64,000 nt of DNA from Mycobacterium sp. (GTDB taxonomy: Bacteria; Actinomycetota; Actinomycetes; Mycobacteriales; Mycobacteriaceae), in the NCBI GenBank assembly GCA_003987775.1, contig RXJD01000008.1:90830-154829 (forward strand). The letters run 5' to 3'. A program made the position numbers and the translations under genes. Of this stretch, positions 11,009 through 18,461 are shown piece after piece. Each line of letters starts with the position of its first letter. Positions within the stretch are counted from its first letter, which is position 1. The notes below the pieces were generated by a model that saw nothing but the letters and a program-made list of their open reading frames with translations, did not search any database and was not told the origin of the DNA.

Positions 11009-11036
11009 TTGACATCTGTTGAGCCTGTGAAACGAT
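11009..11036 (+). promoter_or_regulatory. Candidate whiB1 core promoter
   Basis: TTGACA at 11009-11014 is a good -35; the best -10 at normal spacing is only AACGAT (11031-11036). The transcript would have a leader of about 110 nt, ending in a 6-bp hairpin GTGCGC/GCGCAC (11118-11123 with 11130-11135) just ahead of the GAGGAG ribosome site at 11141-11146. Confidence 0.4.
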
Positions 11037-11154
11037 CAAAAGGTTGCATGCAGAAATATGCAGAGGTACGGAAACCTTTCTTGCGCACGCTCAACAGCCA
11101 AGAAGAAAAAATGCCCGTGCGCGGTGCTGCGCACTTAGTGAGGAGTAGCAACTA

Positions 11155-11409
11155 ATGGATTGGCGCCACAGGGCGGTCTGCCGTGACGAGGATCCGGAGC
11201 TGTTCTTCCCGGTAGGGAACAGCGGCCCGGCACTCGCGCAGATCGCTGACGCGAAACTGGTCTGTAATCGGTGTCCGGTGACGACAGAGTGTCTCGGATG
11301 GGCTCTGAACACGGGTCAGGACTCGGGCGTCTGGGGTGGGATGAGCGAAGACGAGCGGCGCGCACTCAAGCGCCGCAACGCCCGGACGAAGGCCCGAAGC
11401 GGAGTCTGA
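11155..11409 (+). CDS. whiB1: Iron-sulfur transcription factor WhiB1
   Basis: 84 residues of the WhiB family. Cys9, Cys37, Cys40 and Cys46 ligate a [4Fe-4S] cluster; GVWGG forms the turn and a basic tail (RRALKRRNARTKARS) contacts DNA. WhiB1 binds the primary sigma factor and its cluster reacts with nitric oxide; it is essential in M. tuberculosis. ATG 11155 follows GAGGAG at suitable spacing. It is monocistronic, with a CRP-type site upstream and a strong hairpin downstream. Confidence 0.96.
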   Translation: MDWRHRAVCRDEDPELFFPVGNSGPALAQIADAKLVCNRCPVTTECLGWALNTGQDSGVWGGMSEDERRALKRRNARTKARSGV

Positions 11410-11423
11410 CAACTCAGCTAAGT

Positions 11424-11460
11424 AGCAATACGGCCCCGATGAAATCGGGGCCGTATTGCT
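11424..11460. terminator. Perfect hairpin between whiB1 and pdtaS, probable bidirectional terminator
   Basis: Arms of 17 bases (11424-11440 and 11444-11460) are perfectly complementary around a 3-base loop (gaa). No long T-tract follows, which is usual in mycobacteria. It sits 15 bp after the whiB1 stop and 6 bp before the convergent pdtaS stop, so it can serve both. Confidence 0.85.
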
Positions 11461-11466
11461 GCGTGC

Positions 11467-12969
11467 TCACACCAGCAGCCGCCCCATGCGGCCGATCGGA
11501 ACCCGCAACACCACGTCGGTTCCGCGGTCGGGGCCTTCCCGCATTCCCAGGGAGCCGTCCAGCTCCGCGGACACCAGCGTCCGCACGATCTGCAGACCCA
11601 GGCTGTCGGACTTCTCGAGGCTGAATCCCTCGGGCAGACCACGCCCGTCGTCGTGCACCACGACGTCCAGCCAGCGCGCCGAGCGTTCCGCGCGAATGGT
11701 CACCGAGCCACCGGTGGCCGACGGATCGAAGGCGTGCTCAATCGCGTTCTGCACCAGTTCGGTGATCACCATGATCAGCGCCGTCGCCCGATCGGAATCC
11801 AGCACACCCAGGTCACCCACCCGGTTGATCCGGATCGGCCGGTCCACCGACGCCACGTCGTTCATGATCGGCAGGATCCGGTCGATAACCTCGTCCAGGT
11901 TGACCTGCTCGTCCACCGACATGGACAGCGCGTCGTGGACCAGCGCGATCGACGACACCCGGCGCACCGACTCGATCAGGGCCTCGCGGCCCTCAGCGTT
12001 GACGGTGCGGCGGGCCTGCAACCGCAGCAGCGCGGCCACCGTCTGCAGGTTGTTCTTCACACGGTGATGAATCTCACGAATCGTCGCGTCCTTGGAGATC
12101 AGCGCGCGGTCGCGCCGCTTCACCTCGGTGACATCGCGGATCAGGATCGCCGCGCCGACGTTCTCCCCGTGCACCACCAGCGGCAGCGTCCGCAGCAGCA
12201 CGGTGGCGCCGCCGGCATCCACCTCCATACGCATGCTCGAGCCGCCGGCCAGCAGGTTGAGCACGTGTTCGGCCACCTCCTGGGCCTCGAACGGGTCGGA
12301 GATCAGGGGACGGGTGACCTTGATCAGGTTGTGGCCCTCGAGTTCGCTGGAAAGGCCCATCCGGTGGTAGGCCGACAGCGCGTTGGGGCTGGCGTAGGCG
12401 ACGATCCCTTCGACGTCGAGGCGGATGAACCCGTCTCCCGCACGCGGCGTCGAACGCGACATGGCGACGTCGCCTACGTCGGGGAAGGTCCCTTCGGCGA
12501 TCATGTGCAGCAGGTCGACAGCGCATTCCCGGTAGGCCGTCTCCAGGTGGCCCGACATCCGCTGCGCGGCCAGCTCGGTCTGATGCTGGGTCAGCACCGC
12601 GACCACCCGGCCGCCGTAGCGAACCGGCGACGCCGCGATGTTGGGGCCCGGCAGCTGCCACGAATGTTGTTCGCCCGCTTCGCTTTCCTGGATGGCGACA
12701 CTGCTGGTGAAGGTGTCGGCAACCAACGGCAGCCGCTCGGCGGAGACGACGCTGCCCACCGCGTCGGTCTGCAGGACCGTGGGTGCGGTGTTGGGCCGGC
12801 ACTGCGCGACGCACACCAGCATCCCGTCGTCACGGCGGACCCACATCAGGTAGTCGGCGAAGGAGAGGTCGGCCAGCAGCTGCCACTCCCCCACCACGGC
12901 ATGCAGGTGGTCGACGGCGTTGCCGGGCAGAACCGTGTGCTCGGCGAGCAGATTACCGAGAGTGGACAT
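11467..12969 (-). CDS. pdtaS: Sensor histidine kinase PdtaS
   Basis: 500 residues: GAF-like domain (1-150), PAS (about 175-285), HisKA_2 dimerisation helix (EIHHRVKNNLQTVAALLRLQ, phospho-His at 301/302) and an ATPase domain (ELVQNAIEHAF, DDGRGLP). It is soluble, without membrane helices. It signals to the antiterminator response regulator PdtaR. Cys53 and Cys57 (LVCVAQCRP) fit the GAF cysteine pair reported to be required for copper and NO sensing. It lies 22 bp downstream of the biotinyl-domain gene on the same strand, probably co-transcribed. Confidence 0.93.
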   Translation of the reverse strand: MSTLGNLLAEHTVLPGNAVDHLHAVVGEWQLLADLSFADYLMWVRRDDGMLVCVAQCRPNTAPTVLQTDAVGSVVSAERLPLVADTFTSSVAIQESEAGEQHSWQLPGPNIAASPVRYGGRVVAVLTQHQTELAAQRMSGHLETAYRECAVDLLHMIAEGTFPDVGDVAMSRSTPRAGDGFIRLDVEGIVAYASPNALSAYHRMGLSSELEGHNLIKVTRPLISDPFEAQEVAEHVLNLLAGGSSMRMEVDAGGATVLLRTLPLVVHGENVGAAILIRDVTEVKRRDRALISKDATIREIHHRVKNNLQTVAALLRLQARRTVNAEGREALIESVRRVSSIALVHDALSMSVDEQVNLDEVIDRILPIMNDVASVDRPIRINRVGDLGVLDSDRATALIMVITELVQNAIEHAFDPSATGGSVTIRAERSARWLDVVVHDDGRGLPEGFSLEKSDSLGLQIVRTLVSAELDGSLGMREGPDRGTDVVLRVPIGRMGRLLV

Positions 12970-12991
12970 GCAGGTACGTGAAGCCCAACGG

Positions 12992-13207
12992 CTAGCTGAT
13001 CACGGCTATGAGGTCGCCGGCCTGGATGACGTCGCCGACGGCGACGCTCACCTTGCTGATGGTGCCAGCGATCTCGGCCAGGACCGGAATCTCCATTTTC
13101 ATGGACTCCAGCAACACCACGACGTCACCCTGGCCGATTTGGTCGCCTTCGTTGACCACGACTTCGAGCACGCTGGCCACGATCTCGGCGCGAACCTCCT
13201 CGGACAT
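12992..13207 (-). CDS. Biotinyl-domain protein (TB7.3/Rv3221c-like)
   Basis: 71 residues forming a single biotinyl/lipoyl carrier domain; the biotin attachment motif is ESMKMEIP in mid-sequence. It is a free-standing carrier like BCCP of acyl-CoA carboxylases, but no carboxylase subunit is nearby and its partner is unknown. The second of two adjacent ATGs (13207-13205) reproduces the M. tuberculosis N-terminus. It is followed by pdtaS on the same strand. Confidence 0.92.
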   Translation of the reverse strand: MSEEVRAEIVASVLEVVVNEGDQIGQGDVVVLLESMKMEIPVLAEIAGTISKVSVAVGDVIQAGDLIAVIS

Positions 13208-13380
13208 CATCACCCCACTCGTATCGGCCGCTTCTGCGTATATCGAACCATAAGGCCGGCCGGGGTGGCGGCGCGCGGGCTCATGAGGGCGCGTCGCCGT
13301 CCGCATGAGACACTGGAAGGCAACCCGGCGGCCCGCAGGCCGCCCAGCACCGCCAGATTCAGACGAAACGAGGTTCCATC

Positions 13381-13455
13381 ATGGCCAAGCGTGGCCGCAA
13401 GAAGCGTGACCGCAAATACAGCAAAGCCAACCACGGCAAGCGCCCCAACGCCTGA
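13381..13455 (+). CDS. Ribosomal protein bL37, 24 residues
   Basis: An intact 25-codon frame reads MAKRGRKKRDRKYSKANHGK and ends RPNA. The composition (half Lys/Arg) and sequence match the small mycobacterial 50S protein bL37 found in M. smegmatis ribosome structures. GAGG lies about 10 bases before the ATG. It sits alone on the plus strand in the 254 bp between the opposite-strand biotinyl-domain and rshA genes, only 6 bp from the rshA stop, so it must have its own promoter. It is too short for most gene callers. Confidence 0.85.
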   Translation: MAKRGRKKRDRKYSKANHGKRPNA

Positions 13456-13461
13456 CCCGCG

Positions 13462-13761
13462 TCAGGCCTGAAACTCCCCCCGGACGATCGTCGTCCGGCG
13501 GATCTCCAGCCGTAGGCGCTCCCGCAGGCTGTCGGGCGCCTTCTCACCACTGCACTTGGTGGCGATCAACGCCTTGAGCCGTTCCTCGATGCCGTAGTGC
13601 TGGAAGCATCCCGGGCATGCCTCTAGGTGCCGACGCAGGCTTTCCTTCTTCTCCGGGGTGCATTCACCGTCGAGCAGCGTCCATACCTCGGCGATCACCT
13701 CGGCACAGCCGAAGGCGCCGTGGTCGTCGTGCTCGCTGGGCCGACCGCAGGACTCACTCAT
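13462..13761 (-). CDS. rshA: Anti-sigma factor RshA
   Basis: 99 residues, a zinc-associated anti-sigma factor. The HX3CX2C motif (His45, Cys49, Cys52, in HLEACPGC) with an upstream Cys (Cys19 or Cys34) makes the redox switch that releases SigH on thiol oxidation. Its ATG overlaps the sigH stop (ATGA), giving translational coupling and balanced stoichiometry. Length and sequence agree with M. tuberculosis RshA. Confidence 0.93.
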   Translation of the reverse strand: MSESCGRPSEHDDHGAFGCAEVIAEVWTLLDGECTPEKKESLRRHLEACPGCFQHYGIEERLKALIATKCSGEKAPDSLRERLRLEIRRTTIVRGEFQA

Positions 13762-14402
13762 GACGACACCTCCTCGTGTGCCTGTTCGCCGCGGATAAAG
13801 CCGCGATCCTTGGCCACGTCGGCCAGCAATTCGCGCAGCTGACGCCGGCCTCTGTGCAGCCGGGACATCACGGTACCGATCGGCGTGCCCATGATCTCGG
13901 CGATCTCTTTATACGGAAAACCTTCGACGTCCGCGTAGTAAACGGCCATCCGGAATTCTTCCGGCAGCGCCTGCAACGCCTCTTTGATTTCGGTGTCGGG
14001 CAGCCCTTCGAGCGCCTCGACCTCGGCCGACCGTAATCCGGTCGAGGTGTGCTCCGCGTTGGCCGCCAGCTGCCAGTCGGTGATCTCCTCGGTCGGATAT
14101 TCCGAGGGCTGACGCTGTTTCTTTCGGTAGCTGTTGATGTAGGTGTTGGTCAGGATGCGGTACAGCCACGCCTTGAGGTTGGTGCCCTCGCGGAACGACC
14201 GGAACCCGGCATACGCCTTGACCATGGTCTCCTGCAGCAGGTCCTCGGCGTCGGCCGGATTTCGCGTCATGCGCAGCGCGCCGCCGTAGAGCTGGTCGAG
14301 CAGCGGAATCGCGTCGCGCTCGAAGCGCGCCGTCAACTCGGCGTCGGTCTCCTCCGCGGGCACGGCACCGTCGGGCCCGGTCGCGCCATCGATGTCGGCC
14401 AT
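13758..14402 (-). CDS. sigH: ECF sigma factor SigH
   Basis: 214 residues from ATG 14402. Region 2 ([20 protein letters not shown], then [15 protein letters not shown]) and region 4 ([30 protein letters not shown]) are intact. SigH drives thioredoxin and heat/oxidative-stress genes and is held by RshA, encoded next with a 4-bp overlap. The frame stays open upstream to GTG 14519, which has a far better ribosome site (AAGGAGG, 7-base spacing) than ATG 14402, so a form extended by 39 residues is likely made. An extended, unstable isoform is reported for Streptomyces SigR and mycobacterial SigH. Confidence 0.93.
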   Translation of the reverse strand: MADIDGATGPDGAVPAEETDAELTARFERDAIPLLDQLYGGALRMTRNPADAEDLLQETMVKAYAGFRSFREGTNLKAWLYRILTNTYINSYRKKQRQPSEYPTEEITDWQLAANAEHTSTGLRSAEVEALEGLPDTEIKEALQALPEEFRMAVYYADVEGFPYKEIAEIMGTPIGTVMSRLHRGRRQLRELLADVAKDRGFIRGEQAHEEVSS

Positions 14403-14516
14403 CTTGATTAACACGGTCCCTTCGGTTGCGGTGTCGCCGGAGCGCTCAAACCACGCCACCGGACTCGCAAGGAAGCGATCCAACCGCTCCGCACCCAAGA
14501 GGCTCGTCGCAGTTGA

Positions 14517-14533
14517 CACCGAACTCCCTCCTT
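14517..14533 (-). promoter_or_regulatory. Strong ribosome site and GTG start for an extended SigH isoform
   Basis: On the minus strand AAGGAGGGAG (14533-14524) precedes GTG (14519-14517). The spacing from AAGGAGG to GTG is 7 bases, close to ideal. Translation from here adds 39 residues (starting [16 protein letters not shown]) in frame with SigH. Confidence 0.7.
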
Positions 14534-14577
14534 CAATCTAAAGGCCGCCACCGACTCGTGCAGTCACCGCCTCTCAC

Positions 14578-14604
14578 AACGGCAATTTCCGGCGCGCTAT
14601 TTCC
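14578..14604 (-). promoter_or_regulatory. SigH-type autoregulatory promoter for sigH
   Basis: On the minus strand GGAAATA (14604-14598), a 16-base spacer and CGTT (14581-14578) fit the SigH consensus (GGAA then about 16-17 bases to CGTT). It lies about 60 bp upstream of the GTG at 14519, so the transcript includes the extended-isoform start. Confidence 0.6.
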
Positions 14605-14657
14605 GGGCCTTGATCCCGCGGTCGGCCCCGATCGAACGTGGCGTTAATGTGACGGCC

Positions 14658-15506
14658 ATGTCCCTTAACGGCAAAACCATGTTCATCTCCGGCGCCAGCC
14701 GCGGTATCGGCCTGGCGATCGCCAAACGCGCCGCTCAAGACGGCGCCAACATCGCCCTGATCGCCAAGACCGCCGAGCCGCACCCCAAGCTCCCCGGCAC
14801 GGTGTACACGGCCGCCAAGGAGCTCGAGGAAGCGGGCGGACAGGCCCTGCCGATCGTCGGGGACGTCCGTGACCCGGACTCGGTCGAGTCCGCCGTGGCC
14901 AAGACCGTCGAGCAGTTCGGCGGCATCGACATCTGCGTCAACAATGCCTCGGCCATCAACCTCGGATCGATCCTCGAGGTCCCGATGAAGCGCTTCGACC
15001 TGATGAACGGCATCCAGGTGCGCGGCACCTACGCCGTGTCGCAGGCCTGCATCCCGCATCTGAAGGGCCGCGAGAATCCGCACATTCTGACGCTGTCGCC
15101 GCCGGTGCTGCTCGGCAAGGAATGGCTGAAGCCGACGGCGTACATGATGGCCAAGTTCGGCATGACGTTGTGCGCCCTGGGAATCGCCGAAGAGATGCGC
15201 GAAGAGGGCATCGCCTCGAATACCTTGTGGCCGCGCACCCTGGTGGCCACCGCCGCGGTGCAGAACCTGCTCGGCGGCGACGAGGCGATGGCGCGCGCCC
15301 GCAAGCCCGAGGTGTACTCCGACGCCGCCTACGTCATCCTCAACAAGCCGTCCCGGGAGTACACCGGCAACATGGCGCTGTGCGAGGACGTGCTGCTGGA
15401 CTCCGGTGTCACTGACCTCTCGGTCTATGACTGCGTGCCCGGCGGCAAGCTCGGCGTCGACTTCTGGGTGGACGGCGTCAACCCGCCGGGGTACTCCCAG
15501 CCCTGA
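14658..15506 (+). CDS. Short-chain dehydrogenase, HSDL2-like (Rv3224-like)
   Basis: 282 residues. The Rossmann motif SGASRGIG (11-18), NNAS in the strand 4 loop and Tyr162-x3-Lys166 (YMMAK) place it among SDR oxidoreductases; the long C-terminal part (VNPPGYSQP) is typical of the hydroxysteroid dehydrogenase-like 2 branch. The substrate is unknown. ATG 14658 is 7 bases after TAATGT (14645-14650), suggesting leaderless expression divergent from sigH. The ybaK-type gene starts 1 base after its stop. Confidence 0.9.
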   Translation: MSLNGKTMFISGASRGIGLAIAKRAAQDGANIALIAKTAEPHPKLPGTVYTAAKELEEAGGQALPIVGDVRDPDSVESAVAKTVEQFGGIDICVNNASAINLGSILEVPMKRFDLMNGIQVRGTYAVSQACIPHLKGRENPHILTLSPPVLLGKEWLKPTAYMMAKFGMTLCALGIAEEMREEGIASNTLWPRTLVATAAVQNLLGGDEAMARARKPEVYSDAAYVILNKPSREYTGNMALCEDVLLDSGVTDLSVYDCVPGGKLGVDFWVDGVNPPGYSQP

Positions 15507-15507
15507 C

Positions 15508-15996
15508 GTGGCCGCCGCCGCGACACCGGCTCTGGCGGCACTGGCCAAAGCCGGTGTGCCGCACCAGGTGGTGAAGTACGACCACGATTCCCGCGAACGC
15601 TCGTTCGGCACCGAAGCGGTGACCGCCCTCACCGAGTCCGAAGGCATTGCGGCAGAACAGATTTACAAGACGCTGATCATCGAGGTGACCGGTGGCCTGG
15701 CGGTGGCCATCGTGCCGGCGTCCGCGAAACTGTCGTTGAAAGCAGCAGCCGCAGCGCTGGGGGTCGGTAAAGCCGCCATGGCCGATCCCGCTGTCGCCGA
15801 ACGAACGACGGGCTATGTGCTGGGCGCGGTTTCGCCGTTCGGGCAGCGCAAGCGGTTGCGCACCGTGCTCGATTCCGGCGCGCTGTCGTGGACGACGATC
15901 TATTGCAGCGCGGGCCGCCGCGGTTGGGACGTGGCGGTGTCGCCGCAGGATCTGATCCGGCTGACCGGGGCGGTCACCGCGGCGCTCCAGGCGTAG
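15508..15996 (+). CDS. ybaK: YbaK/EbsC-type aminoacyl-tRNA deacylase
   Basis: 162 residues of the YbaK/ProX editing family, which hydrolyses mischarged tRNAs such as Cys-tRNA(Pro). Family features are KTLIIEVTG with the catalytic lysine, VPASAKLSLKAAAAALG, and GYVLGAVSPFGQRKRLRTVLD. GTG 15508 directly follows the SDR stop, so the two genes are coupled. In M. tuberculosis the corresponding region is annotated as two fragments (Rv3224A/B); here the frame is intact. Confidence 0.9.
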   Translation: MAAAATPALAALAKAGVPHQVVKYDHDSRERSFGTEAVTALTESEGIAAEQIYKTLIIEVTGGLAVAIVPASAKLSLKAAAAALGVGKAAMADPAVAERTTGYVLGAVSPFGQRKRLRTVLDSGALSWTTIYCSAGRRGWDVAVSPQDLIRLTGAVTAALQA

Positions 15997-16774
15997 CGGT
16001 CAGGAACTGCTCGATGACCGGCGCCAGTTCGGGCGCGTTGTGCACGACGTCGATGTGCCCGCCCGAGTGCAGGTGCAGACGCGAATGCGGCAGCAACCGA
16101 TGCATGATGTGCGCGTTGACCACCGGGATGATCGGATCGTCGGTGCCCGCCACGATCAGCGTCTGCTGACGCACCGCGCGCAGGGCGAACAGGCTGGTCC
16201 AGACGGAGCCGGCGAGCAGCTGGTGCAGGTAGCCGACCTTTGATCCGGCATGCACCTGTCTGAGGAAGAGCCGTGCGACGTCCTCGCCGTGGGTGCGGAC
16301 CGTTCCGCCGTACAGCTCGCCGGCGATGAGCCCGGCGTAGCTGGGATCCGAGAAACGGCGCGGGGTAACCATTTTCGCGAGCACCCGCGGGTGTGCCGGC
16401 ACCATCAGCGCGCCCGTCCCGGTCGCCACCAGTACCAGCCGCCGGCACCGGCGCGGATTCTGGAACGCGAACTGCTGCGCCAGGGCACCGCCCCAGGACA
16501 GCCCGAGAACGTCCACCACCCCTATGCCCAGCTTCGTCAGCACCCGGCCCAGCACCCAGGAAAGATAGGGGAAGCCGTAGGGCAGCGGCGATGTCGGCGA
16601 GCCGCCGGTGCCCGGGACATCGAATCTGACCACCGGGCAACTCAATTGATCCACTAGCGGGTCGAGCACTTCGAGGCTGGCGCCGATACCGTTGCACAGC
16701 ACCAGCGGAACTCCGGTTCCGGGCCGAACCTCGACCCGGATCCGCTGACCGCCTGCGGTGACGTAGTGGCTCAT
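15974..16774 (-). CDS. phaZ: Polyhydroxyalkanoate depolymerase PhaZ (intracellular, medium-chain type)
   Basis: 266-residue alpha/beta hydrolase that closely follows Pseudomonas PhaZ: NGIGASLEVLDPL, FDVPGTGGS, the nucleophile motif GLSWGGALAQQFA (Ser93), VPAHPRVLAKMVTPRRF, then AGTDDPIIP (acid) and SGGHIDV (His). It should release 3-hydroxyacids from stored mcl-PHA. Its ATG overlaps the phaC stop (16771-16774), and it is last in the fadD-phaC-phaZ operon. The 3' end overlaps the convergent ybaK-type gene by 23 bp. Confidence 0.85.
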   Translation of the reverse strand: MSHYVTAGGQRIRVEVRPGTGVPLVLCNGIGASLEVLDPLVDQLSCPVVRFDVPGTGGSPTSPLPYGFPYLSWVLGRVLTKLGIGVVDVLGLSWGGALAQQFAFQNPRRCRRLVLVATGTGALMVPAHPRVLAKMVTPRRFSDPSYAGLIAGELYGGTVRTHGEDVARLFLRQVHAGSKVGYLHQLLAGSVWTSLFALRAVRQQTLIVAGTDDPIIPVVNAHIMHRLLPHSRLHLHSGGHIDVVHNAPELAPVIEQFLTATPGAPR

Positions 16775-18459
16775 TTTTCCATCACATAACTGCCGGGTGC
16801 CGGCCCCAGCGGCGGAAGGCCATCCCCGCCAAGGGCTTTGGGCGCGACGACCTCGGGACCGCTGCGCTGCGCCAGCCATTCGACGTAATGCGGCCACCAG
16901 GAGTCGGCGAATTTCTCGGCGGCGCCCAGCCACTGCTGCGGATCCTCGTCGCCGACCGGGCCGACGCGGTAGGAAGCCTTCGGGTTGCCCGGCGGGTTGA
17001 CCAGCGCCGCGATGTGACCACTGGTCGACAGCACGTAACTGTTGTCCTTGCTGCCCAGCAGACGGGCGCTGCGGTAGGTGGCCTGCCACGGCGAGATGTG
17101 GTCGGCGACGCCGCCGATCACGTAAGCGTCCGACGTGATCTTGCCCAGGTCGACCGGACTGCCCAGCATGCTGACCGCACCGGGGGTGACCAGCGCGTTG
17201 CGCAAACCCATCAGCACCATGTCGCGGTGCAGGGCGGCAGCCATCCGGGTGGTATCGGCGTTCCAGAACAACACATCGAACGCGGCCGGCTTGCGGCCCT
17301 GTACATAGTTGTTCACCACATACCGCCACACCAGATCGGTAGGCCGCAGCCAGGCGAACATCTCGGCCATGTCGCGTCCGTCGAGGAATCCCTTCTTGGC
17401 CGACACCCGAATCGCGGCTTGTGCCGCGCGATCGCTCATGGCCGCCGCGGCGAATCCGGCTCGGGTCTCGTCCAGAACCGTGACCGCCAAAGTCAGCCCG
17501 GCGACCCGGTCGCCCTCGCCGATCTCGGCCAGATGGGCAGCCGTCATGGCCGCAAGGATGCCGCCCGAGCAGGTCGCCAGCAGATGGGTGCTGTCGGTGC
17601 CGGCGATCTTCTGCACCGCATCCATCGCTTCGATGATCGCCGCGCCGTAGGCGTCGAAACCCCAGTCCCGGTGCCGCGCTTGCGGATTACGCCACGACAT
17701 GACGAACACCTGCTGACCCTGCGCGACGAAGTACTCGATCATGCTGCGGCCCGGCGCGATGTCCATGACGTAGTACTTGTTGATCACCGGCGGCACCATG
17801 AGCAGCGGAATTTCCCGCACCTTCGCGGTCTGCGGTGCGTACTGAATCAGTTCGAACATCGAGTTCTGCAGCACCACAGCCCCCTTGGTGACGGCCACCG
17901 TCTCCCCCACCACGTAGGCATCGGGCTCTACCATCGCCGGCACCCGCGGCTTCGAGAGCATGTCGCGGGCAAAGGCTTTCAGCCCCCGAACGGCGCTCAG
18001 GCCGCCGGTGTCGATCAGGGCTTTCCAGCCGAGCGGGCTGATCAGCGGATTGTTGCTGGGCGCGAGGCCCTCGACCAGGTTGTCCAGGACGAACTGCATC
18101 TTCTCCTGGTCGCGCCAGTCGAGTGCGGCGTCCTCGAGCAGCCCGCCGGCGGTCTCCGCCCCGGCCAGGTAGGCCTGCATGATCCGGTGCAGCAGCGGAT
18201 TCTCCTGCCACGCAGGGTCACTGAAGCGTTTGTCGGCGCGCGCCGGAGCGCGATGTGACTTACCCGTGGTGATGTTGCCGAGTTCGCGGGTCAGCGTGCC
18301 GACCCGGTCCGCGACGGCGCCGGGGTGTTGCGCGAGGTTCCCGGCGACCCGCGCCCAGGTTGCGTCGGGCAGCATCCGGCTGAAGAAGGGCCGGGTGGCG
18401 CTGGTGAGCAGCAGGTCCAGGGGTGCGGCCAGTTCGTCTGGTTTGGGTTGGGCGGCCAT
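16771..18459 (-). CDS. phaC: Class II polyhydroxyalkanoate synthase PhaC
   Basis: 562 residues. Polymerises (R)-3-hydroxyacyl-CoA to PHA on the granule surface. The lipase-like box has Cys (ATCSGG, Cys297), with Asp453 (GVADHISPW) and His482 (TSGHIAAL) completing the triad. FAWLRPTDLVWRYVVNNY and FDVLFWNADTTR are hallmarks of the Pseudomonas class II medium-chain enzymes, which need no PhaE or PhaR subunit. The start is 2 bp after the acyl-CoA ligase stop and the end overlaps phaZ by 4 bp. PHA synthases are uncommon in mycobacteria, which mostly store triacylglycerol. Confidence 0.9.
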   Translation of the reverse strand: MAAQPKPDELAAPLDLLLTSATRPFFSRMLPDATWARVAGNLAQHPGAVADRVGTLTRELGNITTGKSHRAPARADKRFSDPAWQENPLLHRIMQAYLAGAETAGGLLEDAALDWRDQEKMQFVLDNLVEGLAPSNNPLISPLGWKALIDTGGLSAVRGLKAFARDMLSKPRVPAMVEPDAYVVGETVAVTKGAVVLQNSMFELIQYAPQTAKVREIPLLMVPPVINKYYVMDIAPGRSMIEYFVAQGQQVFVMSWRNPQARHRDWGFDAYGAAIIEAMDAVQKIAGTDSTHLLATCSGGILAAMTAAHLAEIGEGDRVAGLTLAVTVLDETRAGFAAAAMSDRAAQAAIRVSAKKGFLDGRDMAEMFAWLRPTDLVWRYVVNNYVQGRKPAAFDVLFWNADTTRMAAALHRDMVLMGLRNALVTPGAVSMLGSPVDLGKITSDAYVIGGVADHISPWQATYRSARLLGSKDNSYVLSTSGHIAALVNPPGNPKASYRVGPVGDEDPQQWLGAAEKFADSWWPHYVEWLAQRSGPEVVAPKALGGDGLPPLGPAPGSYVMEK

Positions 18460-18461
18460 GA

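Noticed and set aside
16888-18258. 456-codon plus-strand frame opposite phaC
   Set aside because: High-GC shadow frame; the minus strand carries the full PhaC motifs and catalytic triad.
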